Assembly: GCA_973895155.1 (NCBI GenBank)
Contig: OZ316899.1
Location: forward strand, 11,098,001 to 11,162,000
DNA: 64,000 nucleotides
Reading direction: 5' to 3'
From: Marsupella aquatica
Taxonomy: Eukaryota; Marchantiophyta
Numbering within the stretch: position 1 is the first letter of the stretch; every line of letters begins with the position of its first letter. Both the position numbers and the translations under genes were made by a program. A model generated the notes under the pieces. It was not told where the DNA came from and searched no databases. It worked only from the letters and a program-made list of their open reading frames with translations. This document shows positions 47,307-57,190 of this stretch, in pieces.

Positions 47307-48107
47307 ATCATGGAAATGGATCTTGAGAAAAATAGCAAGAGCACTGTAGACTTATGTTTGAGTCCAAGCCTGGACGACAATGAAGTTTTGACAACGATTG
47401 AAGGTGTCAGTATTTCTCAAAAAGTAATGAGATGCCTCCGCCCCGGAGAGTGGCTAAGTTCAGAAATTGTGAACGCCTATCTTAGTCTATTGAAAGAGAG
47501 AGATATAGATGTCCGAAAAAACCACTTTTTCAATACGTGGTTCTATACAAAATTGGCTGGTAATGGCTATTCATATTGTCGATGGTCAAGGAAAGCAGGT
47601 TATAACATTTTTGATTGTAGTAAACTCTTTGTCCCAATTCACCATGAAGCTCATTGGACCCTAGCAGTAATTGATATACAAAACAAAACTCTAACTTACC
47701 TTGATTCAAACCTTAGGAGAAGGCCTGAAGTTTTGGAGAACTTAGCACGATACATTGCTGATGAAGCAGTTACTCTTCAATTGCGTCCAATAGATATTGA
47801 CAAATGGGCTTGATTATATCCAAAAGATATCCCAAAGCAAAATGATTGGCATAGTTGCGGGATGTTCTTGATTATGTTTGTAGATTGCATAAGTTTAGGA
47901 AAGCCATTTAGGTACAACTGGAGTAATCAAGTTGCAAGTAGACGTGAAGTTGTTCTGCACCTATTAAGGAAACGTTGTCCAACGTTGTGATGTTTATACT
48001 TTGTACATCCAAAGTGATTCCAAATAAATTGAATCTGAAAATTTATGACTCCCTTTTTGGTCGTATTGGAACAATGATTAATAAACATGTTTATTTCCCT
48101 TTGACAG

Positions 48108-48804
48108 GTGGTGCATGTCTTGAAGCCAAAGAGATTGCTTGTTATGGATGTTCCTGGATTTCTTCTCTCCAGTGCCCCATCCTCTATGACTGACATCTCG
48201 TCAAGGGGTGAAAATATGACACTAATTCCAAGGCCATACTTGCACAAGTTTCTGGCATTTTGTTTCAAATTCTTTGACGTTGCCATTTGGTCTTGTTTGA
48301 AAACACGAGACCTTGTGGACCGGTTGGCTCTTGTGTTGAGTAAGGAAAAGAGAAAATCAGTCAAATTTGTCTTCGGCCATGAGCGCTTGCAGCGGATTGG
48401 TTTTGACAAAAAAACAGAAATTATGTATGCAAAATTTCTGAAGTATGTTTTCATCCGAATGCCAAACAAAATTGGAGAAAATATTACTCTTTTAGATGAA
48501 TCCCCGAGAAATTACCTTTTGCAATCCCTTTTTCTCGTCGTGATACCCACCTTCATATACAGGCAATGATAATGACTCCTTTTTGGAAGATAGACTTATT
48601 CCATTTCTCTCACTACTTTACAAGTCAAAAGGTACCTCATGTGAATATATTGAGAGTAACTATCCGGATTGGTCAAAAAACACGTTAGTTCAAGATTGGC
48701 AGACAAATGCAGAGACCTGGGGTTCTTGATATATTCAAGAGAACGGAGACAAGGATCATTTGGATAAATTTAGGGAGTATGACAACAACTTGCATCGGGA
48801 CTAG
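48108..48804 (+). pseudogene. FCP1/NIF-type phosphatase domain remnant
   Basis: After an acceptor-like CCCTTTGACAG, the frame reads KPKRLLVMDVPGFLLSS, then RPYLHKFLAFCFKFFDVAIW, the layout of plant FCP1/NLI-interacting-factor domains (L-L-v-D-l-g-L ... RP----FL-FCFe-F-V-iWS). A second segment, DNDSFLEDRLIPFLSLLYKS (from about 48567), matches the C-terminal helix region. The catalytic DxDx(T/V) motif is not conserved (DVPGF), so phosphatase activity is unlikely. It starts only 117 bp after the Ulp1 stop; it may have been a further exon of the composite gene or a separate capture. Confidence 0.5.
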
Positions 48805-49340
48805 CACAATATAAAAGATGTTAGTTGTAGACTAGATTTTAAGTTGTAAAATATTCTTTTGTGTAGGTAGACATAAAACCACTACCACAAAAGTAGTACC
48901 GTTTGTTTTTGAATTGAGAAAGGTTTTATTATGTAGGATATTCCTGCCTAGCTATTACCTTTTCAAGACGGTGTGTTCCATGGGATTCTTGACGGACTTG
49001 ATAATTTATGATTGTTTCCTTCCAGTTGGTCTTGACTGTACATTGTGCACAAATCGGAGTATTAGTTTGGAAATAAAAATACTCTTTCTCACTGTAAAGT
49101 CAAGTGTTAGTGTCACCCTAAAGTGCTCTTTGCTACCAAAGTCATGACTTGATTATAATTTTGAATGGAATTTTGCTTACTTTTTTCATTTTGAATGCGT
49201 CTTTTTATTAATATATTAATAAAATAAATAAATAAAATGTACATTTGGGAATATCTGGAAATGCAAAATTGCACTATTGTCCAAATGGGTGTTGCATGGA
49301 ATTAGTCATGATCTTATTGTCAAGGAGGACGTCATAGTTC
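48805..49340. other. AT-rich non-coding stretch
   Basis: Holds an AATA-type simple repeat near 49205-49240. I see no gene. Confidence 0.55.
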
Positions 49341-49344
49341 AGCA

Positions 49345-49745
49345 GGGTTTAGGGTTCAGGGTTTTCCCCAAACCCTTACCTTCTTTGTCATGGCTCCCTC
49401 CCCTGGCCATGCAAATACAAAGGGATGAACTCCGATCCCGCCATTCTCAAAATGTCAACTCATGATCACGACACCCCACATAGTGCGACGATCTCATCGC
49501 AAGCCCTGATGGCATCAAACTTGCGCACCACTCAGCCTTCCCTCTTGGTGGTTAGGGTTTAGGGTTTTCCCTAAACCCTTACCTTCTTCGTCGTGGCTCT
49601 CTGCCCCAACCATGCAAACACAAAGGGATGAACTCCGATCCTGCTTCTCTCAAAATGTCAACTCATGATCACAACACCCCACATAGTATTGTGATCTCAT
49701 CACGAGCCCTGATGGCATCAAACCCGTGCACCATTCACCTTGCTA
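49345..49745 (+). repeat. Tandem duplication (about 206 bp) with telomere-like words at each start
   Basis: AAACCCTTACCTTCTT, AAAGGGATGAACTCCGATCC, CTCAAAATGTCAACTCATGA and GCCCTGATGGCATCAAAC occur twice. Each unit opens with TTTAGGGTT-like sequence. The second start (49555-49578) is a perfect palindrome with arms GGGTTTAGGG and CCCTAAACCC around TTTT. A partial third unit follows near 49765. Confidence 0.85.
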
Positions 49746-50351
49746 GTATCCATCCTCTGGATCCCAAATCAACCCTTCCTTTGTTCATAGTGGCTCCCTC
49801 CCTCCCAGGGCCATGCAAATCTTGTTACCGTAAATCAATCAATCAAACAAGAACTATCAAGAAGTATAATGCCATTTTGCAACGGTACTGTTTTTGCAGT
49901 TGTTGTCATTGATGTGATGCCTAGCCAGGAATCATTAGGCCAATTTAATTAGTAAAATCAGGAGTGTATCCTAGGAAACACCTCAGTATTGTAACAAAAA
50001 TAGGGAAATATAAACAATTAAGGGTGACGATGGAACCATGGCCGAGGCCGAAAGTAAGGACGTCGGGGGAGGAAACACGATTAGGGTTAGGGCGCGCTAA
50101 GTACCGGCGGCCACCAACGGGAAGGAAGACCAGACAAGGGGGGTAAGGACCAAGTGCAAGGACTGGCGGCTCATTTGCAAACACAAGCCAAGCGAACGAC
50201 TACGGGAGGCCAACTGCTGTCCGCTGCTCAGGCAAGCACTCGGGGTGGAAGCAGATACCAACGATCAACTCAAGAGGGGTATGAGCAATGTCAATCAAGC
50301 TGCTCATTTTTGGGGATGCCTGTTAGAACGGGCAACTAATACATTGGGAAC

Positions 50352-53300
50352 TACCAAGACAAAGAATCAGAGAGAGTGGCTCGAGAACGGCAGGAGCTCG
50401 CTCGGCTATGGGAGCTGCAGAAGTCTGCTTTCTTAGGAGGAAAACTCATTACGGCTGAATTCTTGTGGACGCCTACTGCTGACAAACTCGACGATCTTCT
50501 ATTTTGTGAGAACAAGATAGTTGGCATCCAGGAGGCCATCAACCGCTGCAACGACATACACTAGGAGTTGAAGGGTAGCACGGAGGGGTGGACGAAGGCA
50601 ACCATGCTAGGAGAAACATCCACGGCAGCCCCTATGAAGAGGAAAGGGAACAACAACGAAGAAGCCACCCCTGCAAAAAGAACGAGGTCGGCGGCACCCA
50701 AGAAACCAGCAGAGCAGGGAAGCAGGAGGCAGGCGGAAGCCGAAGAAGAGGAGGTCGACCCCGTCAATGTCGTCCCAACAAGAGATGACACCTGGAAAGG
50801 CTGGGCGGCAACCCTCCCCGAGGAGGTACAATTACACTTTGCACGGGAAGAGGATGCATGCTTTACGGCTATGCAGACTTGGAAATACCAGGGCTTCATG
50901 GCCGGATCCGGCTTGGAAGCATTCGTAAAGTTACCATGGCTGAAGCCGGAGGTGTCGGATTCAGACTTACTGGAATTTGTGGGATCATGGGAGCCCGAGA
51001 CCAATTCCACAAGGGTGTATGGGAAGGATTTCTATCTCACTCCCCAGGTGATTGCTGAAGTGTTTGGCTTGCCAATGGGCAATAAGACCAAAGTAGATAC
51101 CAGGAAGACCTTGCCAGACAAGGAGTTCCGGTTGTTTCCAGGGCCATCAACAAAGAATGGCTTCTTCCGAAACACCTGCACCAACCCGCACATAGGAGAA
51201 ATGATCGATTTCTTGCGGGTGACCATGCATTGTAACTTGCCGAGGGCAGAGATTGGCAAGGCACAAGTCTATCTGGCGGAGAGGCCAGACCCAAGCCGAG
51301 ACTACAACGGGTACCTCCTCAACCAACTAAAGAATATCTTGAAGGAGGAACAGCTGGTGATCGGCATGGGAAGCGTGTCCCGGCTTGGTTATCACATGCC
51401 GCTGTTGTGCCGGTGTGCCCAAAGCCAGATATTTGCCCCGGTACTGCCCCTGCAGGCAAGAGCACCAGAGGAGGTTCCACAACCAAGGCCGACAACAGAG
51501 AAACCGAACCAGCCCGACAGTCCTACAATCGAGCAGGTGTTTAGGCCGAGGAAGGAGGACTTGCCGATGCAGCAACCAGGCATGCAGAATCTGCTGAAAT
51601 TGCTGGAGAAGGAAAGGAGGACGGCAACGGCAACGGGGCCAGTACATAATACTGCTTCCGAAGTTGGCCTTAGCCAACTTACCAGGGAAAACCCCTTTAC
51701 AGGGGCCAAGGAGAGGAGGCCGGAGCACGAGTCGGGAGTCCAAATGTATGTAGGAGCTTCAAGTCCCGAAGCCGAGGAGAAGCAGCCCGAGGCCCCTGGT
51801 CACGACAGGGAGAAGATGAGATCAACGTGGAAGCCGAAGGAACCAGGACCCGTGATCTGTGGGGTTGTGTTCACGGCAGGATCAGGACAACAGCAGGGGG
51901 AGCCGGTAGTCCAAGCCGAGGAGGAGGCGGTAGAGGGCTACGACAATGATGACTCCGGCTACGGGTCGGACCATCATGTTCCAGGAATAAGGACCTGTGG
52001 CAGGTTCATCCCCACTCTTCCAAGAGTAGTTTGAGGGGACCCGACCCAGCAGAGTAGCCCCGAGTCTCCCCCACCAGATGTTGCTCCCCCGAGTTTTGAC
52101 AGCATCAAACAGACGGCACAGGAGTTTCAGGAATGACGCAGGGAGGAAGAGGAGGCAGCCCTGGCAAGGGAGAAGGATTTACCAGGAGGAGAATGGCCAG
52201 AGGACATCCGGCGGCTTGCAAAAAAACAAAGCAGCCCGCCAGCCACAATAGAAGAAATTTGCAAGGCTGCCTGGGAACAAAGGCTGCGATGGATGATGCC
52301 GATGACTTCTGCTCACTCCGCCTATGCTAAAGAACGAGCCATGGAGTACGGGGAGATGTGTGGGGAACTTGCGCTTGGCATCTTTGGGGAGGAGTTGGAG
52401 CAGGGACCTTTTTTGCAGAGGGAAATGTTGGAGAAGCACCGATTAGAAGAAGCGGTGGCTTTGGAAAGAAGTAAGAAGGACGAGGTCATCCGTTGGCTTA
52501 GGGCAAGGGAAGCCGAGGTAGAAGACCTGATGGCGTCCAAGAAAGCCCAAGATGAGATGCGGATTAAGCGGCATGAGCTCAACATCATGCAAGGGCAATT
52601 GGATACCGCGCAGTCTGATATCAGATTATCAAGGATAAACTGACTCGGACCCAATGTGATCTAGCCGATTCGATCAAGGAGAAGGAGAAGTGGAAGCAAG
52701 AGCTGAGAGACGTAGAGGAGGCCCACATAACAGCCAACAATCAGGCCATGGCGGAAACTCAGAGAAGGGAAATGGCGCTGAAGGGGGAACTCAAGGATAT
52801 CCGCGGAGCCCTTGAGCAGAAGGAGGTCGAGTTAGGGAAATCCTATCAGGCGATTATCGTGCTGCGGCAGGAGCTCGCATCCATGACGGCCAGCTTCAAG
52901 GCCGACCTCCGCGAGAAAGACGACCAGCTCGACCAGACTTATGCAAAGATGAATAAAATGGAGTCTGAGGTTGTTGCAGAGCTTGACAAGGAGCTGAGAG
53001 CAACCCAGGAGGAGAAGGCGACCTTAAAGAAGGAATTGGAGGAAGCCCAGAAGGAGCGGAGGAAGCGCGCAAGGACCTGGATGAATTATAGGAGGAGTTG
53101 GAGGAAAGCACGCGAAAGATGGAGAACTTACAGCGGCGAGCCGACAACCAAACAGAGCGGCTGAAGAAACAGGCCGCAGTATTTAAGTGCTTGGCTTCCT
53201 TAGGACCAACTCCAATTGGGGCAACCAAGTTACCTGGTGTAGTACTGGCCAAAGGACAAGCCGAGACACTCGCACCGGTGCCGGAGGTAAGTGGCAAGGG

Positions 53301-53688
53301 GAAGGGGCCAGCTGCCGAACCAAAGAAGAAGAAGAAGCAAAAACCTTCTGGGTCAGGGAGTAATACGGCTCCTCAAGCCGGCGTGACCAAGGAGGTAATC
53401 CCAACACCAGGCAGGGTCACGGCAGAGGATCCACCTGCCCTAGAAGGCGGGGATGATGAAGCCGAGGCCAGGATACTCGATGATGAAGCCGGGGTACCGG
53501 ATCCATCACTAGAACATGTCGGGGAGGCCGTGGCCGATGTTGAGGCCGAAGCCGAGGGTGGACCCAGTCAGGCCGATGGAGAGTTGACTCGGTTAGGAGC
53601 AGGTAATCTGTCAAAGGACGGACCTACAATAGTGGCTGCGGAGGAAGTGTTGGGGGCATCCATTGAGGACCAGACACCGCTGCCATGA
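50352..53688 (+). pseudogene. Second copy-type of the FGLP plus coiled-coil transposon protein
   Basis: The frame reads YQDKESERVARERQELARL and LITAEFLWTPTADKLDD, a TAG at 50562, then a basic linker, SGLEAFVKLPWLKPEV, LTPQVIAEVFGLPMGN and NGFFRNTCTNPHIGEM. Order and spacing match LPW...LTEERLKMIFGLPKGD in the minus-strand gene at 38.8-41.5 kb. In-frame TGAs at 52032 and near 52132 follow, then a long coiled coil (MEYGEMCGELALGI onward), with frame changes near 52640 and 53090, and an acidic GAEA-rich tail to 53688. Intact it would exceed 1,000 residues. The function is unknown; a gag-like structural or DNA-binding role is only a guess. Confidence 0.55.
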
Positions 53689-54947
53689 CGGTGGTGGAGG
53701 GCCGCTCCTTTTAAGGAGGGCGGACGTGGAGGGAGGAGGCGTGAGTGGGCAGGGCAGGCTCAGATCTCCAAGTTTAGAATTAGGATCAGGACCAAGGGGC
53801 GGCCTGACACTTAGCTTAGTGGGATTGCGGATCCACTGGAAAGAGCAACACTTGTGCTCCTGCCTCGCTGTACATAGGTAGATTATAGTTAGGTAGATTA
53901 GGCTTACGCTGCAAGGAATTAGGCGGATCCACTACCAGGATAAGTACCTAGGCTGCGGGGAGTTCAGGGCCTTCTTCCTTAGCAAGTTTTTAGTCCACCA
54001 ACAGGGCTAGGATCAAGTAGTTAAAGAAGCTCTTGGTTAGTTATACTGTGACCCTTGTGTATATTCATGTTTCCTCATACCTAAGAAATGAATAGAGTTG
54101 GCCTCACGGCTTAGTTCGCAAATCTTGTATATGAGAAGTACTGTTTGTATGGCAAGTATAACTCAGTCAGAAGGAGTCATTTTGCTATTTGTGTGTTGCA
54201 TTAACTTGTTTGAAGATTGCCCACATCAACTAAGAAGGGAGTAAGCAAGGTAGTAAGAGTTGGATGTGTCGACCTGAGAGAGGTCTTAGCGGCTTACCCA
54301 AGCCAGTTGGGGATCATTCCGGAGGCGGAATCCAAACATACCTAAAGGAAAACCGAGAGAGGAGGACAAGGGAAGGCCGAGAATAGGCCGGCTACGTATC
54401 TCATGACCCGATGAAGGATCTGTCTAGTATATGTGAGTAAAATGTTAATAGCAATAGTAGTAGAAGGAAGTTAGCAGCGTCCCATGCCGCTAAAGCCGTA
54501 AAATCGGCCTCGCCAAGAGCAAAACCTGCGGGAATCGGCATGTGAGAGGGGTTTCTTGGGTTTAGGGAGCCATGGGACGCACCACAATTGAATTTAACAA
54601 ATAGAAGGGATAAACCAGAAAACACTTACATTCAGTGTGAACAAAAGAGTGACATTGTTTTCCAAGCAAGAAAGGGAGCTGCCATATGATGCACAACGTA
54701 CTATCACTAGCCATGACTACAATGTCGTCTTGCTTGTTCAGTCGGTCTCCTGAGGTTTTCAATCTACAGTTGCTTGGACTAGGTTTTAGCGCTTAGGGTT
54801 TGAGCATACGTATGTTTTTAGCGCCTGCATGAGCATCTCTTTGAGGGTTTCAATGTGCAATGATTTGGATTGAGAGATCGGGATTTGGCCTGACCTTGGG
54901 AGTTATTTGTCAGATTTTGTGAGCATTCAGCAAACTCGATCGCCAAC
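53689..54947. other. Non-coding stretch before the eEF1A pseudogene
   Basis: The first part is probably the 3' region of the preceding element. Two half-palindromes of the GCGC type (TTTAGCGCTTAGGG at 54785 and TTTTAGCGCCTGC at about 54817) lie 30 bp apart. No coding frame is supported. Confidence 0.5.
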
Positions 54948-55864
54948 ATGGGTAAGGAGAAAGTTCATATCAACATTGTGGTCATCGGCCATGTTGACTC
55001 CGGGAAGTCAATGACCACCGGCCATTTGATCTACAAGCTTGGAGGAATTGACAAGCGTGTGATTGAGCATTTCAAAAAGAAAGCCGCTGGGATGAACAAG
55101 CGTTCCTTCAAGTATGCCTGGGTGCTCAATAAGTTGAAGGCCTAGCGTGAGTGTGGTATCACCATTGATATTGCATTGTGGAAGTTTGAGACTACCAAGT
55201 ACTACTGCACCGTCATTGATGCCCCCAGACATCGTGATTTCATCAAGAACATGATTACTAGAACCTCATAGGCTGACTGTGTTGTTCTTATTATTGACTC
55301 GACTATCGAAGGTTTTGAGGCCGGTATCTCCAAGGAAGGGCAGACTAGAGAGCACGCTCTGCTTACTTTCACTTTGGGTGTGAGGCAAATGATCTGTTGC
55401 TATAACGAGATGGACACTACTACCCCAAAGTACTCCAAGGCCTGTTATGAGGAGATCACCAAGGAGGTGTCCACATACCTGAAGAAGGTTGGATACAACC
55501 CAGAAAAGATTCTGTTTGTGCCCATTTCCGGATTTGAGGGAGATAACATGATTGAGCGGTCCACGAACCTGGACTGGTACAAGGGCCCTACCCTGTTGGA
55601 GGCTTTGGATAACTTGTCAAAGCCTAAGAGGCCATCTGACAAGCCCCTCATGTAGGTTACCCCTTCTGGATGTGTACAAGATTGGTAGTATTGGAACTAT
55701 GCCAGTGGGAGGAGTGGAGGCTGGTGTGATCAAGCCCAGTATGGTGGTCATTTTTGCCCCCACTGGACTGACCACCGAGGTTAAGTCCATGGAGGTGCAC
55801 CACAAAGCACTATTGGAGGCTTTGCTAGGAGACAACGCCAGTTTCAACATGAAGAATGTGGCAA
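54948..55864 (+). pseudogene. Translation elongation factor 1-alpha, 3'-truncated pseudogene
   Basis: The start [20 protein letters not shown] (G1 box) and [12 protein letters not shown] are plainly plant eEF1A, the GTPase that delivers aminoacyl-tRNA to the ribosome. Lesions: TAG at 55143 and 55267, DAPGHRD (G3) changed to DAPRHRD, NKMD (G4) changed to NEMD, and a 4-base insertion near 55650 that shifts the frame into [13 protein letters not shown]. There is no intron in the coding part. Similarity stops after FNMKNVA (about residue 300 of the usual ~447), exactly where a CACTA end begins. It may be a retrocopy or an old duplicate; a poly-A tail cannot be checked because the 3' end is missing. 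Confidence 0.93.
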
Positions 55865-55929
55865 CACTAGTAGAAACCGGGCTGTATTTAGACCCTATTA
55901 AACAACTATTCAACACCGTTTAGGACTAG

Positions 55930-56165
55930 CAAATGACAGGGCGGGACTACAGTCCTTTATAGGACTATGAGTCGTATGTTTTGTTACTAGAATCCACTAA
56001 GTCCTTTATAGAACTGCATGATCAGTCTTTTAATAGACTGGATTTTCAGTCTATCGTAGTCTTTGTATGGGTTGCTTTGGCGAGTCATTTTCAGTCTTTT
56101 ATGGGCTGTGGTGGTGAGTCGTTGGGAAGGACTACAAAGGTTGTCCTTGGTAGTCTTTAAGAATA
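55930..56165. repeat. Subterminal repeats of CACTA copy 1
   Basis: AGTCCTTTATAGGACT, AGTCCTTTATAGAACT, AGTCTTTTAATAGACT and further AGTC(T)TTT words in both orientations. Such arrays are where CACTA accessory proteins bind to bring ends together. The same array occurs at 60985-61240 in copy 2. Confidence 0.8.
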
Positions 56166-56893
56166 CTTTGTGGGTTTATAAAACGACTAAAGGAGATACT
56201 TTGTGGGGTATGTATAAGTCTTTCATATCAACTGGAAATGAGTGATGAAGATCCCGCTATACTACCTCATTCTTGTGCACAAGTAACACATTCCATTCAT
56301 GTTGTTTTGTGTATACTCACTCTATAAACTCACCATTCACCATTTTAACATTAGAACACATAGAGTTTCAGAAAGCCTTCAATTCTTCTATACCATGTAC
56401 ACTAATATGAGAGGACAGATTCAAATATCATAGACCAGCACGATAGGTCACAAACAATTCTTCTATACCATACACACTAATCTGAAATGATACAAAAACA
56501 GATTCAAGTATCATAGACAATCACCATAGAGCCATAGTTTGACATCAATCACTTGTTTCATACAAACACACCGAATTCAGAAATATACATGTCACACATA
56601 ATGACAACGGCTCTTTCATCCTCTTTACTAAATTCAAAATTGGTACATGTGTTTCTTGGATCTTTCCAAGGCAATGTCAAAATGTAACACCATTCACATG
56701 ATTCTATCTACATTTGCATTCAGTCACTCCGGGAGACAAACACACTCTGATGCCTAGAGCACAAGAGATCCTATTGCATCTGCAATTACTTTCTGAGGTG
56801 GATCATCTGCTCTATTTGGAAATGGCAAATTACAATCAGATACAATGACTGTAGTCAACAACACTACTACATGGTCATCCGGGACCACTTTGC

Positions 56894-57190
56894 TTCGGGG
56901 GTTTCACTTCCACAAAAATGGCATATCACGTGCGACGAAGGATAAGATCATTTTATTGGTTCTAAGGGAAGACTTAATAATTTTTGTAGAAGAACAATAG
57001 AGTCTTTTAAATTCAATTTTGAGACTTAGAAGAACATTAGGGTCTTTTTAATCCAATTTTTAGAATATTCCAAGAATATTCCAACTTTATAGGGGTTAAA
57101 AAATAAAAATTTTTTCTTACATTTTAGGGGGTCCGAGGCCTAAAAACGTCGCAGGCGATGGGGAGGTCCCCATATAGTGAGACCCCTGAG
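56894..57190. mobile_element. 297-bp MITE inserted in CACTA copy 1
   Basis: Copy 2 (near 61945) lacks this block and gives the empty site CCACTTTGCCATGG. In copy 1 ACTTTGC is duplicated (56887-56893 and 57191-57197). The ends TTCGGGGGTTTCACT and, inverted, CTCAGGGGTCTCACT match at 12 of 15. There is no coding capacity. Size, short inverted ends and 7-8 bp duplication suggest a hAT-like MITE. Confidence 0.9.

Larger units (their letters stand above)
37780..47990 (+). pseudogene. Composite gene: GGQHT (ParB/DGQHR-like) region, Lys/Glu coiled coil, Ulp1 cysteine protease; interrupted
   Basis: Five exons can be traced by matching GT-AG sites in phase: 37780-43007 (holding an insertion at 37940-41921), 43106-44413, 44515-44851, 45005-47199 and 47307-47990. 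It begins MAPTTKTGSKRKRDE, a basic nuclear-signal-like start. One extra T near 37895 shifts the frame. Past the insertion, a domain with WSTWGILLYEGNLRLC leads to YFWIIGGQHTIEAYK (about 42705), resembling the GQHR signature of ParB/DGQHR-type folds. Exon 4 is an extreme Glu/Lys/Arg coiled coil. Exon 5 is Ulp1 (peptidase C48): HW at about 47650, LDSN (Asp) at about 47702, then QNDWHSCGMF with Gln and Cys at about 47837-47862. In-frame stops at 43883, 45292, 46966 and 47811; the last lies between Asp and Cys. The splice sites are intact. Biological role unknown; Ulp1 enzymes process SUMO-like proteins. Confidence 0.7.

Noticed and set aside
43883-47813. Stop codon readthrough, recoding or RNA editing to explain the in-frame stops
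   Set aside because: The stops are spread over unrelated elements and accompanied by frameshifts and damaged motifs, which fits decay; recoding would need expression evidence.
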